Shown here piece by piece: positions 33,359 through 42,088 of a stretch of DNA of 44,375 nucleotides. This DNA comes from Synechococcus lacustris str. Tous (lineage in GTDB: Bacteria > Cyanobacteriota > Cyanobacteriia > PCC-6307 > Cyanobiaceae), in contig NZ_PXVC01000013.1 in the NCBI RefSeq assembly GCF_003011125.1, forward strand, positions 1-44,375, written 5' to 3'. The notes under the pieces are model-generated. The model was not told where the DNA came from and did not search any database. It saw only the letters and a list, made by a program, of their open reading frames with translations. The stretch's first letter is position 1; every line of letters begins with the position of its first letter. Made by a program: the position numbers and the translations under genes.

Positions 33359-34290
33359 ATAGCTCCTCAACGCGCATTAATTATTCCGCCTTGGCCTTGG
33401 TTAGCACCTGGACCGGTGTATTGGTGGTATTCAGTTTCTGGATGAGTCGCCAGGCATACCACTGGTTACCTGTTCAAGCTTCAACAGCTGCGCCCCTGGT
33501 GGATGGCTTGTTCAGCTTTGAAACCGCCTTGGCAACTTTTGTGTTTTTTGGTGTTATCTCAGTGATGGCTTGGGTTGTGATATTTAATCGGGCTGAGAAA
33601 TACGACATGAGTGATGCAGAACCAATTGAAGGCAATACCCGCTTGGAAATCATCTGGACGGTTATTCCAGCACTAATTGTTTTTGGCATTGCCTTCTATT
33701 CAGTGCGTGTTAATCAAAAGCTTGCAGTGTTAGGGCCGATGGAGCACATCCATCGCGGTGATCCAATTGAAGAGGTGGGTGGTTTCTTGGGGGATCGCCT
33801 ACCAGCTGAGCAGGTGGAGGTAACTGCTAGGCAATGGTCTTGGCAATTCAACTATCCGGCGGCCAAAGTTAGCTCTACTGAATTGCATTTACCTGTTGAT
33901 AAGCCAGTAACCTTCAGATTGGTTAGTGAAGATGTAATCCATGGATTTTATGTGCCAGCATTTAGATTAAAACAAGACATTATTCCAGGCCGGGCAATCA
34001 ATTTAAATCTCACCCCCACCCGCGAAGGGCGTTATCGCTTACGCGATTCGATGTATAGCGGCACTTGGTTTTCCACCAATCAAGCCGATGTGGTGGTTGA
34101 ATCTGAGGCGGAATACAACAGTTGGCTCCTACAAGCTGCCAGCCAACCACTCCAGCCGGGTTTAAGTGATGCGGTGGCTGAATACAAACAACGCCAGGCA
34201 GAAGGTGCAAGGGGATGGCCCACCGTTGTGCCAGCTCCCGCCCCGATGGTGAATGTGCCCGGCTCCAATCAACTCCCCCATAACGGTTAA
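33355..34290 (+). CDS. ctaC: Cytochrome oxidase subunit II of the alternative (ARTO) type, CuA site lost
   Basis: A 311-residue subunit II with hydrophobic segments at about 13-30, 58-77 and 97-117 (LEIIWTVIPALIVFGIAFYS) and a periplasmic/lumenal cupredoxin domain (ARQWSWQFNYP, DVIHGFYVPAFRLKQDIIPG). The first CuA ligand His196 remains, but where family members have CxxxCxxxHxxM this protein reads DSMYSGTWFSTN, with Asp231, Ser235, Phe239 and Asn242. CuA therefore cannot form. This matches the second cyanobacterial oxidase (ARTO, ctaII), thought to take electrons from quinol rather than cytochrome c. ctaD follows after 3 bases. Confidence 0.93.
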   Translation: MNSSSTRINYSALALVSTWTGVLVVFSFWMSRQAYHWLPVQASTAAPLVDGLFSFETALATFVFFGVISVMAWVVIFNRAEKYDMSDAEPIEGNTRLEIIWTVIPALIVFGIAFYSVRVNQKLAVLGPMEHIHRGDPIEEVGGFLGDRLPAEQVEVTARQWSWQFNYPAAKVSSTELHLPVDKPVTFRLVSEDVIHGFYVPAFRLKQDIIPGRAINLNLTPTREGRYRLRDSMYSGTWFSTNQADVVVESEAEYNSWLLQAASQPLQPGLSDAVAEYKQRQAEGARGWPTVVPAPAPMVNVPGSNQLPHNG

Positions 34291-34293
34291 ATC

Positions 34294-35985
34294 ATGACCC
34301 TCGCTTCCTACGATCCCCGCGTGCTGAAATCAAATGCCCCCGTGCCAGGGGCACCTGATAATTGGAAACGCTTTTTTAGTTTCAATACCGATGCCAAGGT
34401 GATTGGTATTCAATACATCACAGTAGCGATATTTTTTCTTCTGATTGGCGGTTTGCTTGCAATGATAATGCGGGGCGAATTAATCACCCCAGAAAATGAT
34501 TTAGTAGACCGCACTGTGTATAACGGACTCTACACAATGCATGGAACTATCATGCTGTTTATGTTTATTTTTCCTGTGTTGAATGGTTTAAATAATTTAT
34601 TGATCCCCACGATGATCGGCGCCCCAGATATGGCTTTCCCAAGGCTTAATGCAGTGGCCTTTTGGTTGGTTCCAATTTTTGGTGTGATTTTAATTTCCAG
34701 CTTCCTACTTCCCGGTGGACCGGCTAACTCAGGCTGGTGGTCTTACCCACCTGTGAGTACTCAAAACCCTCTGGGTAATTTGGTTAGCGGCGAGGGGATG
34801 TGGCTCACAGCCGTGGCACTTTCGGGCGTTTCCTCGATTATGGGAGCCGTGAATTTTGTTACTACGATCATAAGAATGCGGGCCCCTGGGATGACTTTTT
34901 TCCGCATGCCGATATTTATTTGGACGGCCTGGGCGGCCCAATCTCTCCAGTTGATTGGCTTACCGGCCCTCACCGGTGGAGCAATAATGCTTCTATTCGA
35001 TTTGGTTGTTGGAACAAGCTTCTTTCAGCCTGAGGGTGGCGGGGATCCCGTGCTCTATCAACATTTTTTCTGGTTCTATTCCCACCCAGCCGTTTATGTG
35101 ATCATTTTGCCTGTATTTGGTATTTTTTCTGAGCTATTCAGTGCCCATTCTCGCAAACCATTGTTTGGCTATGCCTTTGTTGCTTTGGCATCATTTGCGA
35201 TTGTGTTCTTGGGCTTGATCGTTTGGGTGCACCACTTTTTCCCCAGTGGCGTGCCTGAGTGGATGAGAAATCTTTTCATGGTTACAACCATGTTGATTTC
35301 TGTGCCAACCGGTGTGAAGGTATTTGCCTGGCTTGCAACCATTTGGGGCGGTAAGTTACGCCTAAATACGCCGATGCTTTTCAGCCTAGGAGGTTTGTTT
35401 AATTTTGTTTTTGCTGGGGTAACAGGAATTATGTTGGCCACTGTGCCCATAGATATTCACGTTAATAACACCTACTTTGTTGTTGGGCACTTCCACTATG
35501 TAATCTACGGCGCTGCAGTGATGGGCATCTATGCAGCAATATATCATTGGTTTCCTAAGTTTACCGGTCGCATGTATTATGAGGGTTTGGGAAAATTGCA
35601 CTTCTTCTTAACATTTATTGGAACAAATTTGAATTTCTTTCCAATGCATCCCCTTGGCTTAATGGGAATGCCAAGGCGTGTTTCTTCCTACGACCCTGAG
35701 TTTACTTTTTGGAATGTGGTGGCAAGTTTAGGTAGTTTTTTGCTCGGTGTTTCGATAATTCCTTTTCTTATCAATATGATCAGCTCTTGGGTTCGGGGGC
35801 CGCAAGCACCCCAAAATCCTTGGAATGCCATTGGTTTGGAATGGCTTTTGCCCTCGCCACCGCCTGCTGAGAATTTTGAGGAAAACGTACCTACTGTTAT
35901 CAGTGGGCCCTATGGCTACGGCACTGGAAAGCCTCTTGTGGAAAATCAAAGTGCTTACGAAAACCAATCTCTTTTAGAGGCATAA
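34294..35985 (+). CDS. ctaD: Cytochrome oxidase subunit I (haem-copper oxidase, A2 type)
   Basis: A 563-residue haem-copper oxidase catalytic subunit with 12 or more helices. The haem a His is in YTMHGTIMLFMF. CuB and the cross-linked Tyr are in FYSHPAVYVIILP, the other two CuB His in VHHFFPSGVPEW, and the haem a3 and second low-spin His in VGHFHYVIYG. The K-channel Lys is in VPTGVKVF. The YSHPAVY motif, without the Glu of GHPEVY, marks the A2 subtype. It reduces O2 to water with proton pumping. It is the core of the operon, 3 bases from subunits II and III. Confidence 0.96.
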   Translation: MTLASYDPRVLKSNAPVPGAPDNWKRFFSFNTDAKVIGIQYITVAIFFLLIGGLLAMIMRGELITPENDLVDRTVYNGLYTMHGTIMLFMFIFPVLNGLNNLLIPTMIGAPDMAFPRLNAVAFWLVPIFGVILISSFLLPGGPANSGWWSYPPVSTQNPLGNLVSGEGMWLTAVALSGVSSIMGAVNFVTTIIRMRAPGMTFFRMPIFIWTAWAAQSLQLIGLPALTGGAIMLLFDLVVGTSFFQPEGGGDPVLYQHFFWFYSHPAVYVIILPVFGIFSELFSAHSRKPLFGYAFVALASFAIVFLGLIVWVHHFFPSGVPEWMRNLFMVTTMLISVPTGVKVFAWLATIWGGKLRLNTPMLFSLGGLFNFVFAGVTGIMLATVPIDIHVNNTYFVVGHFHYVIYGAAVMGIYAAIYHWFPKFTGRMYYEGLGKLHFFLTFIGTNLNFFPMHPLGLMGMPRRVSSYDPEFTFWNVVASLGSFLLGVSIIPFLINMISSWVRGPQAPQNPWNAIGLEWLLPSPPPAENFEENVPTVISGPYGYGTGKPLVENQSAYENQSLLEA

Positions 35986-35988
35986 GCA

Positions 35989-36573
35989 ATGGAAAGCACA
36001 GGCAACCAACACAATCAAGGCATGCATGCCAACCACAATCTCACTGGATTTATAATTTTTCTCTGTTCGGAAAGTGTAATATTCCTCGCCTTTTTCTCAG
36101 GCTATGCCTTGCTTAAGTTGAATGCCCTTGATTGGTTACCCCACGGGGTGGAGGGTTTGGAATGGCAAACACCACTGATTAACACCTTTGTGCTGGTTTC
36201 TAGTTCAGGAACTATTTATTTGGCTGAGCGGCAGATGGCCCGCCACAATGTTTGGGGTTTTCGTGGTTGGTGGCTGGCAACCATGGCCCTGGGGGGCTAT
36301 TTCCTCTGGGGGCAAGCGGTGGAATGGAGCGGTTTGAAGTTTGGTTTTACTTCAGGTACATTTGGCGGCACTTTTTACCTGCTCACTGGTTTTCACGGCT
36401 TACATGTTTTAACTGGTGTATTGTTGATGGCCTTAATGTTAGGCAAATCATTCATACCTAATAATTACAAAGGCGGGGAACAGGGCATTCAGGCCACCTC
36501 CCTGTTTTGGCATTTTGTGGATGTGATTTGGATCATCCTCTTTGTGCTCATATACGTGTGGCAACGTTCTTGA
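35989..36573 (+). CDS. ctaE: Cytochrome oxidase subunit III
   Basis: A 194-residue subunit III with five hydrophobic helices. FIIFLCSESVIFLAFFSGY carries the conserved Glu of the lipid/proton region, FYLLTGFHGLHVLTGVLLM the family signature, and the C-terminus WHFVDVIWIILFVLIYVW ends as expected. ATG 35989, 3 bases after subunit I. A GGAGG ribosome-binding site lies right after its stop, in front of the first GMC gene. Confidence 0.95.
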   Translation: MESTGNQHNQGMHANHNLTGFIIFLCSESVIFLAFFSGYALLKLNALDWLPHGVEGLEWQTPLINTFVLVSSSGTIYLAERQMARHNVWGFRGWWLATMALGGYFLWGQAVEWSGLKFGFTSGTFGGTFYLLTGFHGLHVLTGVLLMALMLGKSFIPNNYKGGEQGIQATSLFWHFVDVIWIILFVLIYVWQRS

Positions 36574-36585
36574 GGAGGCACTCCA

Positions 36586-38100
36586 ATGATCATTGACGAC
36601 CAGCATTACGACGTGATCATCGTTGGCAGTGGTGCTGCCGGGGGAACCATGGCAGGGGCCCTTGCCTCTAAGGGCCATAGGGTGCTGCTGCTTGAGAGGG
36701 GGCGCCAGATGGCGCTCGCTGATCAAAACGTTGCTGATGTAGATCTATTTCGCAAGGATCGTTATCACCCAGCTGAGCGTTGGTTTGGCCCAGATGGTGA
36801 TCCATTTGCCCCTCAAACTATTTATGGCCTAGGCGGCAATACCAAAATTTGGGGTGCTGTGCTTGAGCGGATGCGAGAGAAAGATTTTGAAGAGCTACAT
36901 TTGCAAACTGGTATTTCCCCAAGCTGGGAACTCAACTATTCAGATTTTGCCCCATATTACGAAAAGGCAGAGAAGTTATATCACGTTCATGGGGTGGCGG
37001 GAGTAGATCCAACTGAGCCGGCGAGAAAGAATGAATTTGTTGGTAAGCCAAAACCATTGGAACCCTTTTTTGAACCTTTGCGTGCTGCCCTCCAGCGCCA
37101 GGGAGTTAAACCCTATGATTTACCAATAAGTTGGTCTAATAATCAAGATGATCCCAGTGGAGATTCAGAAGTTTTTGGAGTGGCAACGGCTATTGAAGAT
37201 CCTTCTTTTCATTTAAGGATAGAGGCTAAGGTTACTTGTTTACATGTTAATGCCTCCGGTAATGAAGTTAAAGGTGTTGAGGCATTAATTCAAAATCAGG
37301 CATGGCTTTTTCAGGCGAATTTTGTGGTGCTGGCGGCCGGTGCAGTGAATACCCCAGCTATTTTATTGCGATCATCCAGTGATGCCCATCCCCGCGGCTT
37401 GAGCAACGGATCGGATCAGGTTGGACGCAATTTAATGAAATTGCAACTTTCATCGATATTGCAATTAGCCGCCGCACCAAATTCCGGTCGCTATCAGCGC
37501 TCATTTGGGATTAATGATTATTATTGGGGTGATAAAAATGTTCAATTCCCCCTTGGCCATATTCAAAGTTGTGGTGGGGTTTTGCAGGATGCATTGTTTG
37601 CTGAATCACCACCGGTTTTATCATTAGTATCTAAATTACTGCCAAATTTTGGCCTTGAGGAGCTTGCCGCTCGATCGGTTGCCTGGTGGGCGATGAGTGA
37701 GGTTTTACCAGATCCCCATAACAAAATCAGCCTTCAGGGTGAGCAGATTCGTCTTAACTACATACCTAACAATCGAGAGGCCCATGACCGTTTGGTTTAT
37801 CGCTGGATAGACACCCTAAAAGCTATCGAGGCCGACCCTTTAACCCATGTGGTGCGTCAGGCGCCCACCCACCCGAGGGGAGAAGCACCAATAAGTGTGA
37901 TGGGTTATGCCTGCGGCACCACTCGAATGGGTAGTAATCCCGCAACATCGGTGGTTGATTTACAAGGCAGAAGCCACGAGATTCAAAATTTATATATTAT
38001 TGACGCAAGCATATTTCCCAGTTGCCCAAGTATTGGACCAGGTTTAACTGTTATTGCAAATGCACTGCGGGTGGCTGAACATCTTGAGGCAGAGCTTTGA
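36586..38100 (+). CDS. GMC family flavoprotein with catalytic residues replaced (GMC-1)
   Basis: A 504-residue glucose-methanol-choline oxidoreductase. The FAD dinucleotide fold is intact: IIVGSGAAGG at residues 11-20, E37 in LLLERGR, and GLGGNTKIWG at 81-90. The C-terminal domain aligns with the neighbouring GMC-2, but the catalytic His is Tyr441 (GYACGTTRMG) and the catalytic Asn is Gly484 (SIGPGLT). A cysteine cluster present in GMC-2 is also missing around residue 185. It may bind FAD yet not oxidise an alcohol by the usual mechanism, or may act as a structural partner. No signal peptide. It follows ctaE by 12 bases behind a GGAGG site and overlaps the glycosidase start. Confidence 0.9.
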   Translation: MIIDDQHYDVIIVGSGAAGGTMAGALASKGHRVLLLERGRQMALADQNVADVDLFRKDRYHPAERWFGPDGDPFAPQTIYGLGGNTKIWGAVLERMREKDFEELHLQTGISPSWELNYSDFAPYYEKAEKLYHVHGVAGVDPTEPARKNEFVGKPKPLEPFFEPLRAALQRQGVKPYDLPISWSNNQDDPSGDSEVFGVATAIEDPSFHLRIEAKVTCLHVNASGNEVKGVEALIQNQAWLFQANFVVLAAGAVNTPAILLRSSSDAHPRGLSNGSDQVGRNLMKLQLSSILQLAAAPNSGRYQRSFGINDYYWGDKNVQFPLGHIQSCGGVLQDALFAESPPVLSLVSKLLPNFGLEELAARSVAWWAMSEVLPDPHNKISLQGEQIRLNYIPNNREAHDRLVYRWIDTLKAIEADPLTHVVRQAPTHPRGEAPISVMGYACGTTRMGSNPATSVVDLQGRSHEIQNLYIIDASIFPSCPSIGPGLTVIANALRVAEHLEAEL

Positions 38101-40796
38101 ATTCCACCATTGGCGATCAGCTTGGATTTAGTTCAGAGCAGCGACGCATTGCAGAGCGAAATGAAGCGCATCAACAATGGGATCTCTGGGGCAGCTATTT
38201 AAGTGATAGGCAATGGGGAACGGTTAGAGAGGATTATTCTGCTGATGGTAATGCATGGAATTCGTTTCCCCATCAACAAGCAAGATCAAGGGCCTATCGC
38301 TGGGGAGAGGACGGTTTACTTGGAATTAGCGATGAACATGGCCGGCTATGTTTTGGCATCGCCCTATGGAATGGCCAAGACCCAATTTTAAAGGAAAGAC
38401 CCTTTGGCCTTGGTAATGGTGAGGGTAACCATGGTGAAGATCTAAAAGATTATTTTTATCATCTACTCAACAGCCCAACCCATAGTTTTATGCGGGGCTT
38501 ATATAAATACCCGCAAGCGGAATTTCCCTATCAACAATTAATTGAAGAAAATTCAAGGCGCACTAGAGAAGATCCTGAATACGAGCTAATCGATACTGGC
38601 ATTTTTGCTGAAAATCGCTATTTTGATGTTTTTGTTGATTATGCAAAAGCTAGTCCAACGGATATATTGATACGAATTAAGATTATTAATCGTGGCCCTG
38701 ATTCTGCGCCTTTAACTGTTTTACCAAGCCTCTGGCTCCGCAATCAATGGTCTTGGGGATATCGTGAGGAATGGCGCCAAAAAAAGCAGATCAAACTTTG
38801 TGGCAATTCAATTTCTACGGATGATATTCATGAATTAGGTGCCTACCAACTTTCCTGTAACCATCCGGGTGAGTGGATTTTTACCGAAAATGAAACAAAT
38901 ACGGAGCTGTTATTTAATCAGCCGAATGCACAGCCATATGTAAAGGATGCTTTTCATCGCTATGTGGTTGATTCTGATCTGTCTGCCGTAAATCCGGCAA
39001 ATGTTGGAAGCAAGGCTAGCTTAGTTCTATCAAAACAACTTAATTCTGGTGAGGAGTGGGTTATTAACTTGCGGCTAAGTAATCAAGCCTTAACCGAGCC
39101 GTTTTCCAGTTCATTCAACAGCACTTTTGAGTTGCGAGAAAAGGAATGTATTGAATACCTTAATCATGCAGCGGAAGGATTAAAAGCTGATGATGCCCAT
39201 ATATTTAAAGCAGCTGCTAGCGGCTTACTTTGGTGCAAAAAGTTCTATCATTGGAGTGTTGCTCGCTGGTTGAGTGGTGATCCTAATCAGCCCGCTCCAC
39301 CTGAATCACGTAAACATACTGAAAATGCTTATTGGAGCCGTTTGTTTGCTGATGATGTTATTTCAATGCCTGATAGCTGGGAATACCCATATTTTTGTCA
39401 ATGGGATTTAATGTTCCACTCGGTTGCATTTGCTGTTATTGATCCAGCCATAGCTAAAAAGCAATGCATGCTTTTACGCTCGCCAAATTACACAGCCCCT
39501 AATGCCCAAACCCCAGCCTATGAATGGGCTTTATCTGATCCAAATCCGCCAATTGGGGCATGGGCAGCATTAAGAATTTTTCAAATTGAACGTAGGGAAA
39601 GGGAGCATGGCGATTTTGTGTTTCTTCGATCGGCGATGCGTAAGCTACTTTTAGAATATGGTTGGTGGGCAAATAGAAATGATAGATCTGGCGATAATGT
39701 GTTTGAAGGTGGCTTCCTTGGTTTAGATAATATTGCTGTTTTTGATAGGCGATTCCCCTTAGCTGATGGCAGCAGGATTGAGCAATGCGATGGCACTGCT
39801 TGGATGGCAATGTTGAGTTTAAACCTCTTGCAAATTGCCGTTGAACTAAGCGTTCAAGAACCTGAGTATGAGGATATTTCTAAGCGTTTTGTGTTTGACT
39901 TTGCCCAATTAGCCATAACTTTGAATACCCCTTCCATCAGCGGGCGTAGCTATGTTAATTGGGATGAAAAAGATGGTTTTTACTATGATGTAATTAAGCG
40001 GCCTGATGGCTCTTGGACATATCTAAAAACACGATCTGTGTCTGGCCTTATTCCACTTTTGGCGGTTGCAAGTTTTGATATTGCAACTGTTGAAAGGCTT
40101 CCTTGCTTGGATGTACTTCAATCGTTTGAATGGCATTTTTCCGAACGTACTTGCACTACATGGTTGTCGGAAAATCTTGGCACTTGGCATCAAGATAGAA
40201 CCTTATTCAGCCTTGTGCCAGAGGCTAATTTGAGAAGAATTTGTTGGTATTTATTTAACGAAGATGAATTTTTATCTCCCTATGGTATCCGCTCCCTCTC
40301 GAAAGTGTATGAAAAATCTCCCTACACTTTTAGGGAAGGTGATCAAGAACAAACCCTTGCCTATAGCCCAGCAGACAGCCCTGTAGCTATGTTTGGAGGT
40401 AATTCCAATTGGCGCGGACCTGTGTGGATGCCAATTAATTACCTATTAATTGAGGCCCTGCAGAAATTTGGTCATTATTATGGAGATAGTTTTATGGTTG
40501 AATTCCCCACTGGCTCCGGTAATTTCATTACTTTGTGGGATGCATCGTTAGAACTTGAAAAGAGGTTGGCTAGTATCTTTAGGCGAAATGATAAAAATGA
40601 GCGTCCTTTTAACGGTGGCAATAGTTTGTTCCAGCACGATCCAAATTGGCGTGATTTGATTCTTTTTAACGAATATTTTCACGGCGACAATGGCTCGGGT
40701 GTTGGAGCTAGCCATCAAACTGGTTGGACCGCGATTGTTCTGAAAATGATTACCCAACTAAACCGCTACAACCCGATTGCGGGAAAGAGATTTTGA
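38097..40796 (+). CDS. GH63/MGH1-like glycosidase, first copy
   Basis: An 899-residue protein of the bacterial GH63-like (MGH1-type) glucosidase group. An N-terminal beta-sandwich (about 1-330, DRQWGTVREDYSADGNAW, FGLGNGEGNHGEDLKDYF) precedes an (alpha/alpha)6 barrel with WEYPYFCQWDLMFH (about 430), PAYEWALSDPNPP, GGFLGLDNIAVFDRRFPL, EQCDGTAWM (about 563), FGGNSNWRGPVWMP (about 767) and GDNGSGVGASHQTGW (about 863). Relatives hydrolyse glucosylglycerate, mannosylglycerate or alpha-glucosides. The TTG start overlaps the GMC-1 stop. The last residues (about IAGKRF) coincide with GMC codons read in another frame, so the native C-terminus has been replaced at a deletion junction. No signal peptide. 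Confidence 0.88.
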   Translation: MNSTIGDQLGFSSEQRRIAERNEAHQQWDLWGSYLSDRQWGTVREDYSADGNAWNSFPHQQARSRAYRWGEDGLLGISDEHGRLCFGIALWNGQDPILKERPFGLGNGEGNHGEDLKDYFYHLLNSPTHSFMRGLYKYPQAEFPYQQLIEENSRRTREDPEYELIDTGIFAENRYFDVFVDYAKASPTDILIRIKIINRGPDSAPLTVLPSLWLRNQWSWGYREEWRQKKQIKLCGNSISTDDIHELGAYQLSCNHPGEWIFTENETNTELLFNQPNAQPYVKDAFHRYVVDSDLSAVNPANVGSKASLVLSKQLNSGEEWVINLRLSNQALTEPFSSSFNSTFELREKECIEYLNHAAEGLKADDAHIFKAAASGLLWCKKFYHWSVARWLSGDPNQPAPPESRKHTENAYWSRLFADDVISMPDSWEYPYFCQWDLMFHSVAFAVIDPAIAKKQCMLLRSPNYTAPNAQTPAYEWALSDPNPPIGAWAALRIFQIERREREHGDFVFLRSAMRKLLLEYGWWANRNDRSGDNVFEGGFLGLDNIAVFDRRFPLADGSRIEQCDGTAWMAMLSLNLLQIAVELSVQEPEYEDISKRFVFDFAQLAITLNTPSISGRSYVNWDEKDGFYYDVIKRPDGSWTYLKTRSVSGLIPLLAVASFDIATVERLPCLDVLQSFEWHFSERTCTTWLSENLGTWHQDRTLFSLVPEANLRRICWYLFNEDEFLSPYGIRSLSKVYEKSPYTFREGDQEQTLAYSPADSPVAMFGGNSNWRGPVWMPINYLLIEALQKFGHYYGDSFMVEFPTGSGNFITLWDASLELEKRLASIFRRNDKNERPFNGGNSLFQHDPNWRDLILFNEYFHGDNGSGVGASHQTGWTAIVLKMITQLNRYNPIAGKRF

Positions 40797-42057
40797 GGAG
40801 TTAATTCATGTTGATGGCATTTCTCCTGCTTGGCCCCTTCGCTACAACGATTTTGAGCCCTACTACACAAGGGCTGAGGCCATGTACCACGTTCATGGCG
40901 AACGGGGTGAAGATCCCACTGAACCAAGTGCCAGTGCTCCCTATCCCTATCCACCCATTAAACATGAGCCGCGCATGCAGCAATTGGTTGATGGTTTTAA
41001 AGCTGCGGGATTACATCCCTTCCATGCACCTACCGGTGTGAATCTAGATGAGGCCAATCTGCCATTTAGTGCTTGTGTGAAATGCAATAGATGTGATGGT
41101 TTCCCTTGCCTGCTCCATGCCAAAGGGGATGCTGAGGTTATGGGCATAAGGGCTGGTCTTGGTTTAGCCAACAGTTCTCTAACTCTTTTAACTCGCTGCC
41201 ACGTATTAAAGTTAATAACCAATTTAGCTGGCGATACTATTACCGAGGTGCTCGTTGATAGAGATGGGGAAAAACTAAAATTCACTGGTGATATTGTTGT
41301 TGTTAGCTGTGGAGCCGCTAATTCTGCCAGGCTGCTTCTTATGTCTGCAAATGATAAGCACCCCAATGGTTTAGCTAATCGATCAGACCAGGTGGGCCGT
41401 AATTATATGTATCATAATTGCAAGGCAGTTGTTGCTTTGGGTCGGGAGCCTAATGATACAATTTTTCAAAAAACCATAGCCGTTAATGATTGGTATTTTG
41501 GCGACAATAATTTTGATTTCCCCATTGGTAATATTCAGATGACGGGTAAAACTAATGGTGCAATGATGAAGGGCTACAAGCCTAAGCTCACAGCCCTTGC
41601 TCCCACTTGGTCTATGGATAAGCTGGCTGAAAGATCCCTTGATTTTTGGTTGCAAACTGAAGATTTACCCAGGCCAGATAACCGTGTAACTGTTGATTCA
41701 AGCGGTCAAATAACCCTAAGCTATCTGCCTACAAACGATCGGGCTTCAAATGAGTTGATGGTTCGGCTTGAGCGTTTGCTTGATAAAATGTATCAACAGG
41801 ATCATTTAGCAGAGAGGCAAATTTATTTTGCTTCTGACATGGCAATAGCTGCTGTTGGCCACCAAGCTGGAACTTGTAGGTTTGGCACCAATCCTGAGGA
41901 TTCTGTGCTTGATTTGAATTGTAAGGCCCACGACTTAGATAATTTATATGTTGTTGATACAAGTTTTTTCCCTAGTATTGGTGCGGTTAATCCTTCTTTA
42001 ACAGCTATTGCAAATGCGATCAGGGTTTCTGAGCATTTGGTTGAAAGGCTTGGCTAA
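40777..42057 (+). CDS. GMC family oxidoreductase lacking its N-terminal FAD-binding part (GMC-2)
   Basis: 426 residues from TTG 40777, aligning with GMC-1 from its residue 96 onward (MRERDFEEL with MREKDFEEL). About 95 N-terminal residues are absent, including GxGxxG and the GGxxxxWG segment, so FAD binding on its own is doubtful. The catalytic residues are intact: His at about 362 in GHQAGTCRFG and Asn at about 405 in GAVNPSLT. Residues 100-111 hold C-x2-C-x2-C-x4-C (CVKCNRCDGFPC). The frame is closed 5' by TAA at 40759-40761, inside the glycosidase gene. A later in-frame ATG is at 40882. It may be a decaying gene, a split-enzyme half or an assembly artefact. Confidence 0.85.
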   Translation: MRERDFEELIHVDGISPAWPLRYNDFEPYYTRAEAMYHVHGERGEDPTEPSASAPYPYPPIKHEPRMQQLVDGFKAAGLHPFHAPTGVNLDEANLPFSACVKCNRCDGFPCLLHAKGDAEVMGIRAGLGLANSSLTLLTRCHVLKLITNLAGDTITEVLVDRDGEKLKFTGDIVVVSCGAANSARLLLMSANDKHPNGLANRSDQVGRNYMYHNCKAVVALGREPNDTIFQKTIAVNDWYFGDNNFDFPIGNIQMTGKTNGAMMKGYKPKLTALAPTWSMDKLAERSLDFWLQTEDLPRPDNRVTVDSSGQITLSYLPTNDRASNELMVRLERLLDKMYQQDHLAERQIYFASDMAIAAVGHQAGTCRFGTNPEDSVLDLNCKAHDLDNLYVVDTSFFPSIGAVNPSLTAIANAIRVSEHLVERLG

Positions 42058-42088
42058 GCATTAATCAACTCAACTTGACAAACAAACA

